From: Polytrichum commune
Taxonomy: Eukaryota; Streptophyta; Polytrichopsida; Polytrichales; Polytrichaceae
NCBI GenBank assembly: GCA_950295325.1
Contig: OX485805.1
Coordinates: 27,515,501 to 27,579,500, forward strand
Length of the DNA stretch: 64,000 nucleotides
Direction: 5' to 3'
The translations under genes and the position numbers were made by a program. This document shows positions 63,231-64,000 of this stretch, piece after piece. The notes beneath the pieces are model-generated. The model saw only the letters and a program-made list of their open reading frames with translations, searched no databases and was not told the origin of the DNA. Within the stretch, counting starts at the first letter, position 1, and every line of letters starts with the position of its first letter.

Positions 63231-64000
63231 CACATCTAGTACATTATACACTCCCAAAAGGGCCAAAATGTGAGCTCAGGTATCGATCCTTGAGTCTGCG
63301 CAACCAACAAACTCCAAGATTGTCCAAGTTCTAGTGCACTGCAACACTAGAGCAAGGTGGCTAAAGACAAGCGTAGAGGAACAGCCGGCCAGTAGAGCAG
63401 TGCCAGGAGAGCTGAGCAGCAAGAGAAAGCTGAGCAGTTAAGGTATGTAAGTTATGTATGTATCCTTGAGTCCTTTGTATGCATTTATTTGCTTCCGCTG
63501 TCATACCTCACGAGGCCATCCTGTGGCAGTTTTGGTGGGGACCAGTGATGTCAGGGTAATTACAAGGCTGGGGAATAAGGACTGATTGATTGAGTACTGT
63601 CAGGAGTACATAGCTACACTACAACCATAAATGGGTTGTCGACCTCCCTCTCGAGTCACACCTTCACCTCTTTAATTGCGGTCGGTAGCTAGATGGCAGG
63701 ATTCAACAACACCAACACGGAATCCATGCAGAATGTAAGTATCTGCACGAAAGCTTATGAATCAAGTTACCTATGATCATCTTCCCTTCCACCAATCCAA
63801 TCTGACATTTAGTCCTTGTAACTTGAAATTCGGCATCATTCGAGTCCACGTGCGTGATAAGTTAGAGAACAGTGCTGGGAAAGCTGACTTTTGTCTTCAA
63901 TACTGAAATGGCATAAGGTATGTTTGTGGGCCTTCTGCTATCACTCTTTTGGACACTTATGGGATATGGCAAGGCTTGAAGTTGATAGTGAACACCACAA
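63231..64000. other. No recognisable gene
   Basis: The part near 63280-63430 repeats text from 61750-61890 (CAACCAACAAACTCCAAGAT, GAGCAGTGCCAGGAGAG). The remainder shows nothing I can support; a gene could begin beyond the window edge. Confidence 0.4.

Overview
This window is nuclear DNA from a land plant. It has GT-AG introns, AT-rich intergenic DNA, a plant-type tRNA-Pro, a HIPL-type gene, a plant receptor-like kinase, and several plant-style MITEs including a Stowaway. The species cannot be named from the sequence. The unusual receptor kinase and dispersed low-copy repeats would suit a non-flowering plant such as a lycophyte, fern or bryophyte, but this is a low-confidence guess.

Layout: 1-12.1 kb holds no intact gene. 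It contains dispersed and tandem repeats, a broken PIF/Harbinger transposase (3.57-4.48 kb), a 269-bp MITE with a 10-bp target duplication (5.96 kb), and a foldback element with a second MITE nested in it (11.3-12.1 kb). From 12.16 to 16.23 kb on the + strand is a six-exon phytanoyl-CoA dioxygenase-like gene, whose exons join in frame to 382 aa. A tRNA-Pro(UGG) lies at 17.5 kb (-). From 18.37 to 24.30 kb (-) is a seven-exon HIPL (hedgehog-interacting-protein-like, sorbosone-dehydrogenase-fold) gene of 689 aa. From 26 to 41 kb there are only repeats and transposons: a four-unit tandem array, a Stowaway, a 1.05-kb Mutator-type foldback element, a 136-bp tandem array, a second foldback family, and a pogo/Tigger remnant inside an older repeat. 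From 41.5 to 46.7 kb (-) are decayed leucine-rich-repeat receptor fragments, interrupted by a pogo-type element carrying an AP2/ERF exon and by a MITE. From 53.35 to 59.93 kb (-) is a seven-exon receptor-like kinase (about 554 aa) whose predicted ectodomain is an eight-cysteine lipid-transfer-type domain. The last 4 kb are intergenic, with a duplicated block just upstream of the kinase gene.

Three points merit most attention. (1) The dioxygenase gene contains a perfect 228-bp inverted copy of its own last intron/exon boundary in an earlier intron, flanked by a 31-bp direct duplication and ending in a 12-bp snap-back hairpin, which looks like template-switch repair. (2) The receptor kinase joins an LTP-like eight-cysteine module to a transmembrane segment and an apparently active kinase. 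(3) A pogo-type transposon has picked up an AP2-domain exon together with its splice acceptor. Gene models were assembled by eye from splice signals, reading-frame continuity and family motifs; no alignment or expression data were used.
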